Numbered from the stretch's first letter, positions 11,152-22,944 are shown. The stretch: 64,000 bases of DNA from Channallabes apus (GCA_030522415.1 CM060107.1:53839104-53903103); one strand, 5' to 3'. Notes: generated by a model from the letters alone, not told the origin. Made by a program: numbers and translations.

Positions 11152-11287
11152 AGAACAAGTATTTATTAATATTAAGATTTTTTTAAAAATATGAATATAC
11201 TGTATAGATTCATCCAAACATAATTATACTTCAAAATAACAAAAACCTTGTAAAATTTATAATTGCTAAATGTACTGCTATACCATA
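11018..11287. repeat. Palindromic MITE-like repeat with (ATT)n loop
   Basis: Positions 11018-11115 and 11191-11287 are near-perfect reverse complements ('tatggtatagcagtacattt' against 'aaatgtactgctataccata'), with an (ATT)n microsatellite in the loop. This is the form of a foldback or MITE element, with no coding capacity. Confidence 0.8.
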
Positions 11288-11394
11288 TCTTAAATTTGTG
11301 CAAAACCTTTGGCCTTGTTAATAAATGAAACGTGGATGTTTTGTTCATTTTTTTCATATTAAACAGTTTGTATCGTATTTAACATGGACAATTC

Positions 11395-11715
11395 CTGCTG
11401 GTCATCTTGCGCCTCCAGTGTCTGGGTTCGATTCCTGCCTTGGGGGCTGTTTGCACATTTTTGCAAAACACATTTTGCTTGGTGTGTTTCCTCTGTGTAG
11501 TCTGGTTTTCTCACACAGTCCAAAGACATGCAGATTAGGCTGATTGTCAAATTACCCGTAGTGTGAATGAGCATGTGAGTGTGTGCATGTGTGCGCCCTG
11601 AACTGGATTGGCACCACATTTTCTGCCCTAAGACTCCTGGGTTAGGCTCCAGGCCCCTGTGACCCTGTATACATAATAAAGTGGTATAGACGATGAGGGA
11701 TCGAGTAAGTGAATT
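11395..11715 (+). repeat. tRNA-type SINE copy 3, nearly full length
   Basis: The best copy of the family. Its 5' part contains 'gggttcgattcctgcc', matching a Pol III B box (GGTTCGANTCC). This is followed by the conserved body ('cacagtccaaagacatgcag', 'actggattggcacc', 'aggctccaggcccc') and the end 'ataaagtggtatagacgatgag'. Confidence 0.75.
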
Positions 11716-11739
11716 CCTGCCAGGGCCACCAGGGTGCAT

Positions 11740-13042
11740 CCTAACTCAAATTTATTTTACAATGAGTGCATTCACATCTACTTGGAGTTTCCTGCAAGGT
11801 GCACAATAGTCATCTTGAAAATTAATATTATATTTGTCACAAGGTATACACACTTCAATATACTGCAATACATTTTAGCAGTGGCCTACTTTGTGATGTT
11901 CTGCCATGGACTTGTTCATGAATTGTTCAATGTTTTACGTACTGTAAACTTATGAATACCAAAGTAAACCAGTTCCATTTAATGCCTTCAAAGCTTTGGC
12001 TGTGACAACTTTCAGTGACTATGAATGGTCAGTTAAAATAGCTCTTGTCCAGACATCAACATTCATTTTCTTAACATGACTCTAGGTATTAGCATCCAAT
12101 TAGCTTTTTGGAGATAACTCAAGGATTTGTCAATACTTTTGACTTAGGCCTTGTTCACATGGGCATAAAATTTTTGGATAAATTAACGCGCTCTGAACAT
12201 CCTAGACGTTTATGTTGCGTTTTGTAGCGCAGCTCGATTGACTTCTACACTGGCGTTCGCTTGTCTCTGTCTAACGCCCGCCTGCAGCCCAAATTGTAGT
12301 TTGTGTGTTAACCTGTGGAGGCAGTGTGTCGGGAACTGGATATGAAAGCCCTTGTCGTTTTATTTGAGGTGCCTCCTTTTAATATGGACCATTTTGTTAT
12401 ATTAGACATTAATCTTATTGTTTTAAAAATTCTAATTGGATTATTATTTTTTTATAATAATTTTTATATAATAATTTTTTATTTTATTATTTAAAAAATA
12501 ATACGGCGACGTAGGGAGAGAAAAAAAAATCACTGCCACTACTGGGTTCACCCTCTGACTGCACAACGTCGGATTAAAGGAAGTTTTTTGTGGTTTATGA
12601 AGAAATGCGAATTTCAATTAAAACTTTGGAAATTGACAGGTTAAAATTAGTGTAGGTTCAGGTTTACACTCAGTTTGTTAAAGGGTTTTGCTGAAATAAC
12701 CCCCCTGGACTTCTATTGGATGTTTATTTATTGATCATGGCTTAAAAAGGAAATTGTTGTAGAAAATTTGTCTTTGAAACAGATGGTTACACCAAACAAC
12801 TGAAATAAATCCACTACTAGACCTCCAGTTTGGAAGACCCATTACATCTTTTTTGAGCTTACCTGTGATTTTCAGTTAAACTAACTGCAGGGACATGGTG
12901 ATAACATAACCTGTGAACTCCAGACCATTTTCAGGTTTAAACCTGTGGGCTGTGTCTTATCTGTACTGTATGTCTGCATCATGGTTGTGTTTTTGCAGCT
13001 GGATTGTGTGCTAGTGAGACAGACGACTGAACACTACAAAAA
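11740..13042. other. Intergenic stretch between finTRIM-B and finTRIM-C
   Basis: AT-rich. Near 12150-12330 the text 'ttgttcacatgggcataaa ... cgcgctctgaac' resembles the ends of fish hAT-type MITEs, but I could not find a matching inverted end. No open frame with a domain. Confidence 0.35.
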
Positions 13043-13823
13043 TTATTTTGAATCACACAGTGCCACAGATGTAGAATGAGTCCACCAGCAGAGCCAGAAA
13101 CCGGCAAACAGAGGCTGAGTGAATGTGGTGTGGACTCTGTGGAGGAGCCTCATCGTGTTAGAGACGCTGAAAAAAGATAGAGTTCCTGCAGCATGATCCA
13201 CATACACTCCTATTCTGGAATATGATGGAACTTTGAGCTTAGTCTCAATGTTGTTGTGCCAGAAAGAGAGAGAGGAAGAAGAACACAACAGACTCCAGGA
13301 CTGACTGTTGCGCCCAAACACACACTCATTACCTCGTCCTTTTCTGCTGATCCCTTTACATGAGACTGATATGGACACCCATCTCTCACTACTCCACTCC
13401 ACCTCCCAGTAACTGCGTCCACAAACACTCTCCTTACACAACACCTGAGTGTAGGAGTCAAATCTCTCTGGGTGATCAGAGTACTGCTGTTCTCTCTCAC
13501 TGCATGTCACGGTTCTGTTCTTCTCAGACAGAATGAGTTTACGATGTGCAGTGTTGGGATCCAGACTTAGATGGCAGAAATCTGAAATAACAGAGAAAAA
13601 TAAACTATGTGAACATGCTGGGTTTAGTTGACAGAATATTGTATATACATGTAAAGAGTGACACAGCTGTGTGAAATGATATCTAAGGGAGACATGTCCA
13701 AATATTAAGTAAAAACTTGATTAAAAAAAGTTCTTTCTTCCCACTGTTCAGTATTTAGCATTTTGTAAAATGGTTTTGGAAGAAATAGCATATTGAAATG
13801 AACCAAATTATTATTATTATTAT

Positions 13824-13864
<41 letters not shown>

Positions 13865-16800
13865 TGTGCGTGTGTACATTTCAGAAAATCCTCTCTGCTC
13901 TGTGGCTCTGGTAGTGAAATGATCTGAACTGCTGCAGCTGTGGAGAGAAAAATGGAAATATTTGCAAAAAAGATATTAATAAATTGTCAGTCATTAAAAT
14001 CAGAACCATATGTGTATAATTATTCTTTACTGTGCAGAGCAGAGTTTGAGGTTGCATAAACACTCTGGATCACTTTTATATACAGGGAATGTTATACTGT
14101 ATGTCATCCATTATTGTGTTTCTCCAGCAGGAACAGCTCCTCTTACCCTGTATAGGAATTTTGTTGAATTCCTCCTCACATAATTCCTTGAGTTGTTTCT
14201 TCAGATCTGAGAGAGAATTCCTCACTCCATCAAATGAGAGATGTTGATGGACAGTGATGCTGGATGTCTGAAACTCTGGTCTGTCCAAAATGGAAGATCT
14301 TCGTCCAGAAACTAAAGCCTACATATAGCAAAGTAAATGTAAAACAGCATATTTAAACAAAGTGTTTCTGCAGATACATTTATATAGAAGTATGTAATTA
14401 ATGTGAATCTTCTACATTAATCATCATTTTCTCTGTCATAGTAATAGATATAGGAAAATAATTTCATTTGTAGGAATAAAGGACATTGTAAGGGTTAAGC
14501 CCTAGAGGGCGCCAAACGCCCGTTTACTTTAGTTTTGTAGTTTGTTTTGTGGTAGTACTTCAGTTCCCTGTCTGCACCTCGGTCAGGTGACGTAGAAGCT
14601 CACCTGAACCGAGGGAAGCTAATTATGTTTGATTATGTTTCCATTAGTATAAATAGCCTGACTGAACTTCAGTCACTTCACTTTGTTGTTATTACAGTTT
14701 AGATTGGTGTTTGTGTTACGTTCTTTATTTAAAATAAAAGACTTTATTAAACCGTCAGCTCGCCTCTGCGTTCATGCCGCGCACACACAGACACCGGGAG
14801 AATCGTGACAGACATTTAAAAATATAAAGAAAATAATTATATAAAGCTGTCCAAACCTGGCTGGCTCTATGTCAAAAAGCATTGCCCTTAAACCTAATAA
14901 ATGGTCGTGCCACCCTTGGTAATGTTAGGGTTTAAGGTACAGTATGCAGGCGAGGTATATTAGCAGAAGTTAAGCTAATCTACTTCTGCTAATATCAAAC
15001 TAAACATAAACAAACAAAACAAGAAACACTATACAGTAGGTAATAAAACAGTATTAATCCAGATGTAAAGCACTTTACATACAACCCCCAAAGTCTATTC
15101 ATATACCTATGGGTAAACTAGCCACACGAAAGATAGAGAAAAACCGTTGGCTCAGTTGTGATCACTTGACGTTCAGCGTCAAATCAAGAAGCGCATGCGT
15201 GATACATGATACTCGGTGCTCGTAAACCAAGACAATGCTAGTTTTTCAAGTCAAAATTTATTAAAAATCTTTGCTCATCTAGCGGAACACTCGTAAACCG
15301 CGTTACTCGCTGGTATAATCAGCATGTACAGTACAAACCCCTTTTATTAGATGAAGGAAGAAATGAGTGGGTAAGATATGTAATGTTTGATGTCAATCTA
15401 AAGCTGGCTTTATTCAAAGAACGTTGGTGAACATGGGAAATTGGCAGCATGAACAGAGCTCATGCAAAATTACTTTTTGTGTAATTACTAAAAAGTATTA
15501 AAAACTGCAACCGGACGGGCCCCAAGTGACAGCTGAAACACCGGGCTAATGTATGCACAAAAGGAGGAACCACGTGAGGCGTGGCTAAGCCCCGCAACCA
15601 CATCCAATTGGACCAATCACCTGTGGGATGGACTCACCACGAAGGGACAAGAACCCTAAGGAGTAGGAGTTCAAAAAAAGGAAAACATCACGACTGCAAC
15701 CTACAACATCTTCCAAGCAGCTTGGGCTTCCGCTCTTGCTAACAGATTTTTATTTGGTATGTGGAAAAGAATACCTTCTGGCCTCCTTACCTGAAGGGTG
15801 GAAAGGAATATGTACTAAAGTAAGATGACAACAGAAGATTAAAATAATAAAGTGGGAGGAAACTAAGAAGCGAGATAAAAAGAGCCTATAAACTAGATCT
15901 TATTGTATATTTGGGCTCAACTGGTCAACCTGGGGGTATTCCAAATTTAAAGCAAGAGATGAAATTTAATCAGGATTTTAAGCAATATTAGTCTGGATTA
16001 TGTCATGGTGTGTACCTGTGCTGGGTATGTGCCCAATTCTAAGATCGCTCCTTGCTCACTCCTCGCTCACTAGGTAGGCGGCCTCCCCTTCTGCGCAGTG
16101 TGCGAAGGGCCGGAGCCGTGGAAATAGGCACGGCTGGTGAGCTATCTCTGTTAATGGATCCCGGGCTTCTCCCAGTGCTATAAAACACAGTTGGTGTAGT
16201 TTGGGATCTGTTAGATTACTGGACTTTATAAAGCAGAGAGTGCGATGCATGCGCTAAAACTCGGCAGAGCAGCATTGGCACGGGGCAATCTATCGAGCGC
16301 CATGGACTTCAAAGAGGCGAGTTTAATGCGCCTTTGATCTCTGCAGCATGGACAGCCGCAAGCTAACTTCTGGAGCTCCCACAACTCTTCAACTCTCTTA
16401 TATACGGAGCCAGATTCTCGTGACCCTGCCGCCAAGGAAGAAGAGGCCACACAGAGGTACACATCACAACCCCTGTTCCTAGCCAGGGAAAGCCACCCAT
16501 CCTGTCTGAGGCTGCACCCACAAAGAGAGCTGGGGGGGGCTTCCAGCCAACCATGAGAGCCATGCCAGCACAAGCAAACTGCACAGGAGCTGCTGTCTAC
16601 ATGGGCCCACACTGCCACTCTGCCTGCCACCACCGCTCACCAGCCTGTGCCCGCATGCCAGCAGGGCACTTCCTACCAGACCTCTACATCATTCTTTCCC
16701 CATTTTTCCAATAAATTACCCTTTTCCCTGTAAGACCTCGCCTCATGTCCGTGATTTATGGTACCACCCATGCAACAAGGGTTGAACCCATTACAACCAA

Positions 16801-19800
16801 ATAAAAACACAGAATGGATCAATTGTATTTGCTATAATTAACACAGATTTATAAATTATTCAGAAAATCCATTAAATGTGCTAAGCAAACAACTAGTTGC
16901 AGCAAGTACAATGACTTGGTAAAATAGACGGGCTCTTGAGTGGTTATTGGCAGATAAAGGCATATGTGTATTATGTGGTGACCAATGCTGTACGTATATC
17001 CCCCACAGCCCCTGATATTTCCTGATATAAGACTGATAAATAAACAACTAATGCTGGAAGAGAAAATAAAATATGTGACTGATTGGATATGAGGTTAGGA
17101 AATTGGGAAGAGTGGGTTGCTAAATTAGGAATATTTTGGGGACTTTCGATAATAATAGAAGGATTGTTTTTTGTTGTTTACTCCGTATATTAAAATCATT
17201 AGTCATAAAAGCTACAGTTTTACAAATGGAGGTATTAAAATGGCAAGACAAGAAAAAAATTCTTCAAGGGTAGTAAGGACATTGCAGCTCTGATTGTGAT
17301 TCACAAGCATTAGAAAAAAATCAATCATCTTTGATGAGTAGGAAGAAGATAGCATTTGGCTAGCCTCTCCTCAAAATGTGGCCCTCTACGTTGCGCAAAG
17401 TATCTGGGTCAAAGACTATTATATCACAAGAACATTGTTCAAAATGATACTGACTTTTAATCTGTGTTGTGTTATACATGTTTCTATTTTATGTTTGATA
17501 TGATTTAGCTAACTTGTTCAATCCTAGAAAAGTGTTGTACTAATTACATTAATACCAATTACTATGTTACTGAAAGTATAGTATTTATTAAAAGATATGA
17601 AGGTTGAATCTTTTACTCCTTTCTAGTAAAGTGTGGATTGAGAGGTTTGGCCAATTCTTTGCTCAGATATGTACAGTAAATTGGCAATTGAATAAAAATG
17701 TTGTAAAGCTTCCTCACTCTTCTGTGCGCTTACTTCCATAAAGCTACATTTGCACAAACTGCAGCAGCATTATAACTCTGCAACTACTATACCAAACCAG
17801 AGACTAGAATCAGTGTAACTCCAGCCAATCAGAGACTGGAGGCGGGCAGATTCGGACTGTCTGTTTTCTCATTGGCTCCCCAGTCCTCTGCATCTAATTT
17901 GAATTCATGGCTGGAAGCTGCATCATTGCGTGCATTAGTTCATATCGTTATTATTTTATTTTCATCAGCATAAGATAAATTTAATGTTTTTTAGGTAAAT
18001 ACAGGATAAAGCGGTATAGAAGATGAATGAATGAATTAATGTTAGGTAATTTGTAATTAAGTACATACTTTAAGCTATAGAATGTATTGTCTAATGTGTT
18101 GTTGCTAAATCTCATGTACTTTGCTTCTGTTATAATGGCCCTGTAGCTCTCGGCCTGTTTTCAGTCTCTGTGTAACAGAATGAAACACCCAAGGTTTGAA
18201 CGAATACTGTACCTGTTTGTTCAGACAACAGTTTCAATTTTATTTTGTGTGTTTGTGAACACGTTTTGTTGAACACAAATAAATTATAGTAGTGCTTTTT
18301 GGAACCTTGAGCAAATTGAATCTGTTGAACTCATGAATAAAATCTGCCTCATAATAACTGATGTAATGTTTCAAAAACATGTTATAGTGTAAAAAATGCG
18401 TTTAGCATTTGCAAATTATCCTAAACACCAGTGTACCGGTAATACATTTGCAATACTGTAATATAGAAGGTTGTGTGTACTGAATGATACTTTTTTAGTA
18501 TTTGTAATTGGCCAGAAGTATAACAGCATGCTACGGTAGCAATAGGAATATACTCATAATATATTAATCATTATTAATATTAACATATATTAATGTTTTT
18601 TAACGCTGTAATGATTAATAAATTAAATATTTACTTAAATTTCATTAATTACTGTCAGGTATGTACGTTAGTACACACACAGCCATATACTTTAAGTGTA
18701 CTAAGTATACTTAAAGTTGTTCCACTTTGGCACACAAAAGTATACTTAATACACATGAAATTGTGCTTTTGTACAATTTAATTACAACTTAAATACACTT
18801 AAATATAGAATTTTTTTTTTCCAAAATAGCAAACGTGTACTAGTCATTAGTCTGGAGCAAGTACATTTAAGTATACTTTGGCATGCTATTATTTAATATA
18901 CTTAGCATACTTTTTTTTCTTTTTCTTGGGTATGTACTGTAACTCGTATGTCTCAAATGTGTGGACAGCAAAGGGCCACATTTGGAATATGCTGGACCTA
19001 GACAATGTGGTGACATTGTTTGTATGCTCAAGGGAAGCTCCAAACATGAAACAGATGTTAAAGGAGCATGGAGAAATATACAGTGTACAGTACTGGGGGT
19101 GAAGCATATATAATGTGGAAAATGGACGAGAGTGGCTGTTGCTTCGAAAACCAACTTTGCCTGTTATTGTCTGACAATAAAAGCTATAATCTTCTGGAAA
19201 CAAAACCCAAGACTCTATAAAAGTATTCTCTACAATAATGTCAGCCTAAGCAATGTGGTAAATGTTTCTACAAGCAATGTTTGGGCAATTATACAAACCT
19301 ATGCTCCCATGGAGTTTTAGTAAAATGTGTTGACAAAAAAAAAAGTGACAAAAAAGTGTCTCTATAGATCATATCGGTGTGTTAATACTTTTAAATTCGC
19401 TTGTACACATCACAATCACAATGCGGTACTGAAGACAGAAAGATCTGAGGAATGTTTCCGGTTCACTCCTATTTATAACCTGCATGTGCGCTTCATCAGA
19501 TGACGTCACCTGAGCGAGGTTATATATGCCAAAATTTGGCGTGTTTGATACACACATGGTTCACAACCGGCAACACAGAAAGATGTTCCCATAGCATTTT
19601 CACGCAGCATCGAGTGTAGCTTTTGAGAGGGAACAGCTGTGTGTGTACTGTAGATCAGACAGTAAATGTTACCTGGAGGAAATGTATGTGACCGTGTGTG
19701 TGTGATAGCTGGTCCAGTTCAGTGACTCTTCTTTTAAGATCAGCAATCTCCTGCTCCAGTTGCTCCAGGAGTCGTTCAGCTCGACTCAGTTCAGTCTTCT

Positions 19801-21241
19801 CCTGAGCTCTGATCAGCTCCGTCACCTCCGAGCGCTTTTGTTCCATGGAGCTGATTATCTCCGTAAAGATCATCTCACTGTCCTCCACTGCTGTCTGTGC
19901 ACTCAACTGGACACACACACACACACACATGATTTACTTACTGCGACTCTAAATGACACCATGTTGTCCATGTTGTGTGTGTTTCTAGGAGCAGCTCTGT
20001 CTCTGCTCACTGCTCACCTTTATAGTGTTCACAGCCTGTTTCAGTTCCTGCACCTTCTTCTGCTTCTCCTGGATTCTCTGCTGGGATTTCATCTGCTTCT
20101 CCTTTATTTCATCCTATGGACAAAATAGTGTCCATTCAGCTGTTTATAGTGTATGAGTGGTTTATTTAAGATTCAGTTGTTTTTAATCATCTGGTGAATT
20201 CTGTATTTTTGCATAATTCATATGTAAAAGATAAGTTTATATATTAATAAAGCGTTTATAGATAATTTTAAAGTGTGTGACAATTATGTCTGAGTAGTAC
20301 TTATTGTATTGGACACTGAGCTCAGCTGCTCATGCTTACGGGGAGAGTGGCTGATTATTAAGTGCGCTTAAATTTCGCTCTTAGTTTAAGCATTGATATC
20401 ATCGTTTGAGTCTATAAAACTATATGAACCCTGTACTATGGGTGTTGGCTGGTTGAATATTTTCTTGCCCTTTTGACCTGATTAACACAGTCACTTAATC
20501 CATTCTTATTCAAACAAATTTAATTTACTATGACTAATAATAAGTTTTATAAGACTTTTAAAGCAATTGACTAACGCAATAAATAGTAGGAAAGAAAGTG
20601 CGTAAGTATAAGAAACTTTAAACTCTAAAAATATTTATAATTCTCACCTGTTTTTTAGCTCTTTCTGCTGCAACTGAAACAGCGATGTGGCCTTTATGTT
20701 TATCCGACATGCACAAGGAGCAAATATATCTTTGATCAGTACGACAGTACAGGCTCACCACTTCATTATGTTGAGGACAGACTTGTTCTCGTACATTTGC
20801 AGATGCTTCCATTAATTTATGTAGCTTAAACACAGGAGACTGATAGTGAGGATTCAGATGAGTTTCACAGTAAGAAGCCAGACACGTCAGACAGGACTTA
20901 ACAGCTTTGCACTTTCTCCCAATGCAGAAATCACACTCCACATCTCCAGGTCCAGCATAAGAATGAGCAGGAGCAGCAGCTTGGACTTCAGTCTTCTTCT
21001 TCAGTTTCTCCACCACTTCAGCCAGCATGTTGTTTCTGCATAGAACAGGTCTTGGAATGAAAGTGTATCTGCACTGAGGACATCTGTAGACGCCCTTCTG
21101 ATTCTTTTGATCCCAGCAGTCATTAATACACACCTTACAGAAACTGTGACCACAAGGGATAGTTACCGGGTCTTTCAGGAGATCCAGACACACTGGACAG
21201 AGGAACTGGTCCTGATCTACTGAAATACTGGCCTCAGCCAT
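13043..21241 (-). CDS. finTRIM-C, TRIM-family E3 ubiquitin ligase with PRY/SPRY (six exons)
   Basis: Exons on the complement strand: 21241-20648, 20113-20018, 19906-19673, 14318-14147, 13937-13878 and 13581-13043, with GT/AG borders. Together they make 1695 nt (564 residues) in one frame. I chose the MAEASISVDQ start at 21241 over the in-frame ATG at 21259 because both paralogs start there. Residues 15-57 form the C3HC4 RING (CPVC...CGHSFCKVC...CPQC). B-box1 (CDFC...CLTC...CETH) and B-box2 (CPQH...CSLC...KHKGH) follow. Exons 2-3 are coiled coil (96 and 234 nt, as in finTRIM-B). The last exon is PRY/SPRY with LSLDPNTAHRKL, YWEVEW, SWSL and RIGVYVDHAAGTLSF. Role as for finTRIM-B: a predicted ubiquitin ligase with a B30.2 recognition domain. 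Intron 3 (5.35 kb) is full of retroelements. The TATA/ISRE promoter of copies A and B is not recognisable upstream. Confidence 0.85.
13811..13863. repeat. (ATT)n(AGT)n microsatellite
   Basis: A compound trinucleotide run in intron 5 of finTRIM-C, just past the 60-nt exon. Confidence 0.9.
14487..14810 (-). mobile_element. Solo LTR in intron 3 of finTRIM-C
   Basis: A 324-bp TG...CA segment (TGTAAGGGTT ... GAATCGTGACA) flanked on both sides by the 5-bp duplication GACAT (14482-14486 and 14811-14815). It contains a TATA-like 'tataaatag' and an AATAAA-type signal, so on sequence it is transcribed in the plus direction, antisense to the gene. Its first 35 bases (TGTAAGGG...CCCTAGAGGGC) resemble the reverse complement of the end of the large LTR element at 42899-55271, so the two are related families. 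Strand is uncertain. Confidence 0.85.
15330..17340 (+). mobile_element. Endogenous retrovirus env remnant, interrupted
   Basis: Plus-strand pieces of a retroviral envelope gene remain. Near 15900-15960 there is a YLGSTGQPGGIP-like stretch. Positions 16800-17030 encode a transmembrane-subunit region with NRRALEWLLADKG followed by a C-x6-C-C pattern (CVLCGDQCC). Positions 17095-17190 encode a hydrophobic anchor after GNWEEWVAKLGIFWG. Stops (for example a TAA just before NRRALEW) and frame changes show it is dead. A ~790-bp segment at 16003-16793 interrupts it. No gag or pol is seen nearby. The C-x6-CC pattern is that of gamma-type Env proteins; finer assignment is not possible here. Confidence 0.65.
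16003..16793 (+). repeat. LTR-like insert within the env remnant
   Basis: Runs from TGTCATGGTG to CCCATTACA, splitting env sequence that would otherwise be continuous (WI...TPNKNTEW context). It has a TATA-like 'gctataaaac' near 16180 and AATAAA near 16711, and is GC-richer than its surroundings. The flanks ('ggatta' and 'attaca') suggest a short, mutated target duplication. No coding. Confidence 0.4.
17341..18650. other. Intron 3 of finTRIM-C, unassigned part
   Basis: AT-rich with no recognisable domain. A 35-bp SINE tail lies at 18000-18035 ('acaggataaagcggtatagaagatgaatgaatga'). The rest cannot be named. Confidence 0.4.
18650..18910. repeat. AGTATACTTAA-rich palindromic repeat (MITE-like)
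   Basis: Repeated inverted units of 'aagtatacttaa' and 'gtacatttaagtatac' over 250 bp, of the kind seen in short non-autonomous DNA elements of fish. Ends not clear. Confidence 0.45.
18911..19365. other. Intron 3 of finTRIM-C, unassigned
   Basis: No repeat, RNA or protein domain recognised. Short open frames on both strands have no visible motif. Confidence 0.3.
19366..19635 (-). mobile_element. DIRS terminal fragment in intron 3 of finTRIM-C
   Basis: The same end as at 8400-8591, including 'gttcccatagcattttcacg' and 'gcatcgagtgtagcttttga'. It ends the same distance before the exon 3 donor ('gagagggaacagctgtgtgtgt') as in finTRIM-B. It also keeps the ~100 bp that the copy in B has lost ('gcgcttcatcagatgacgtc...ggcaacacagaaag'). 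Confidence 0.8.
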
Positions 21242-21561
21242 TTTCCTGCATTCACACACTGAGAAGGAGAGCAGTGTTTAGAGATCAGTTTATTTTTTTT
21301 CTTACCGGACTTTGAGCTTCTATGATTGTAGTGTGAAAGAGGGAGGAGTTAAAGTGGCAAATGAAAAACATGGGAGTGTGATAAAGTGAATCATTGAAAC
21401 ACACATGCAGGCAGTCAATGTGAGTCTAATATTTTTATTCTCTTGCTCTGTATGAATATTGGCACATTCAAACACATGTATGAACAAGTCTGTGGGGGCC
21501 AGGGAGAAAATATGATCTCTCTCTCTCTCTGCCAACACACAGAAACAACAAAAACAACAAC

Positions 21562-21562
<1 letters not shown>

Positions 21563-21605
<43 letters not shown>
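21563..21605. repeat. (AAT)n microsatellite
   Basis: About 14 AAT units directly upstream of a SINE copy. A second AAT run follows the SINE at 21781-21810. Confidence 0.9.
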
Positions 21606-21607
<2 letters not shown>

Positions 21608-21775
21608 GAGTGTATGTGTGTGTATGTATGTGTTTGTGCTCTGCGATGGATTGGCACGCTGTCCATGGTGTACCCTGCCTTGTGCCCTGAGTCTCCCGGG
21701 ATAGGCTCCAGGTCCCCGCGACCCTAAATACAGGAGAAAGCGGTATAGAAGATGAATGAATGAATGAATGAATGA
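21606..21775 (+). repeat. tRNA-type SINE copy 4 (3' part)
   Basis: Contains 'ctctgcgatggattggcacg', 'gggataggctccaggtcccc' and 'ggagaaagcggtatagaagatg', with a (GAAT)n tail. Lies upstream of finTRIM-C. Confidence 0.75.
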
Positions 21776-21779
21776 ATTA

Positions 21780-21811
<32 letters not shown>

Positions 21812-22039
21812 GAGCCACAAACAGAAAGATGATGCTGGCACTCCTACTGCCAAGTAAGAAAAATAATCACTGGACAGTTTTGCTGGCATTTAAAATATGA
21901 ATCTAATGATTTTTTTTATATCAATCTTCTCTTTTTCCACCTCAGCAATCAGTAAACATCACTTTTATTGTTCACATAGATAGAAATATACCTATTATTG
22001 GCTATAAGCCTGGAGTCTTTTCCTCTCTTTCTATTTGAA

Positions 22040-22400
22040 ATCAAATAAAAATTTAATTTTAATTTGTCACATACACAGTCATACACAGTTCGATATGCAG
22101 TAAAATGCTTACACCGCCGCCAGTGACCTTAAAAAGAGAATTTAAAAGAAATAAATATGAATAAAAGAAATACGATAGAAAATTTACTATTTAACTATTT
22201 AGAAATAAAAATAGAAGCATACTGTACATAAAATAAAAATATACTGTACAATAGAAATGATTTTTTAAAATTGAAATTTGGTGGAAGAAATATGGTGTGC
22301 AAGTATGCATTAAAAAAAGTGTCTTATTAAGGTGCCTTATTAAAGTGACTTTGTGCAAAGGTCCAGAATGTAAACATAAATATGTGAGTTTACAGTAGTT
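22040..22400 (-). mobile_element. Rex1/CR1-like LINE, 3' end only
   Basis: Reads 'tttgtcacatacacagtcatacacagt...gcagtaaaatgctt...gccagtgacctt', which matches the 3' end of the LINE copies at 29100-29200 and 48067-48180. Only the 3' untranslated part remains. Confidence 0.7.
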
Positions 22401-22497
22401 ACAAAATTGGAATGGCGATCTCGCCGCGTATACCGCCGTTTAAAGGCAACAGCGGCCAAAATAAATCAGTTGCATTTCAAAGTCATTCGTAAAATGG

Positions 22498-22511
22498 CCG
22501 CCAGGTGGCGC
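22498..22511 (+). promoter_or_regulatory. CTCF-like motif
   Basis: CCGCCAGGTGGCGC fits the vertebrate CTCF core CCASYAGRKGGCRS at 13 of 14 positions. It lies about 220 bp outside the left arm of the large inverted repeat. Function is inferred from the motif alone. Confidence 0.35.
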
Positions 22512-22880
22512 AAAGTGACATTTTCATTCATCGCAGTAAATACAACAGTGATGGTAATTTCCACAACAAACATGAAAAATCTGAACCAGAGCTATTAATG
22601 TGTACTGTACAATAATGAGTAAAAAAAAAATTATAGTAGATTTATTAACTGAAATAAATGACCATATTTTTCAAGAGAGTTTTCAAGCCCCACTCATCAA
22701 ACAAAATTATGACGAAATCGGCCAAGTTTACTATTTATTTAAATATAAAATTATAAACCAATGAGATGAAATAACACAAAGTTATTATTATAACAGGCTT
22801 ACTTCGTCAGTTATCCAGAGCTTGCTTTATTAACCTTGCCTTATTTAACATTACTTGGGTGCATCGTCTTTAAGTGCTTG

Positions 22881-22944
22881 GTTGGTGTAGCGGTTAGAGC
22901 CCATGGTCAATGATACATAAAGTGCTGGTTCGAATCCCGAGGGA
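22881..22944 (+). repeat. tRNA-like unit L1 (A and B boxes)
   Basis: 'ggttggtgtagcggttagag' fits a Pol III A box, and 'ggttcgaatcc' 45 bases later is a perfect B box. The T and acceptor stems do not pair well, so this is a tRNA-derived relic or promoter rather than a tRNA gene. Its mirror copy is at 31075-31140. Confidence 0.5.

Noticed and set aside
12150..12600. hAT-type MITE
   Set aside because: Only one end looked familiar; no inverted partner or 8-bp duplication found.
16226..16633. 135-codon ORF in the LTR-like insert
   Set aside because: Cys/Ser/Ala-rich translation without a domain, antisense to LTR signals.
21320..21889. 189-codon minus-strand ORF upstream of finTRIM-C
   Set aside because: It reads through an AAT microsatellite (poly-Tyr/Ile) and a SINE; no real protein.
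22881..22944. Functional tRNA gene
   Set aside because: A and B boxes fit, but the T and acceptor stems do not pair and no clear anticodon arm forms.
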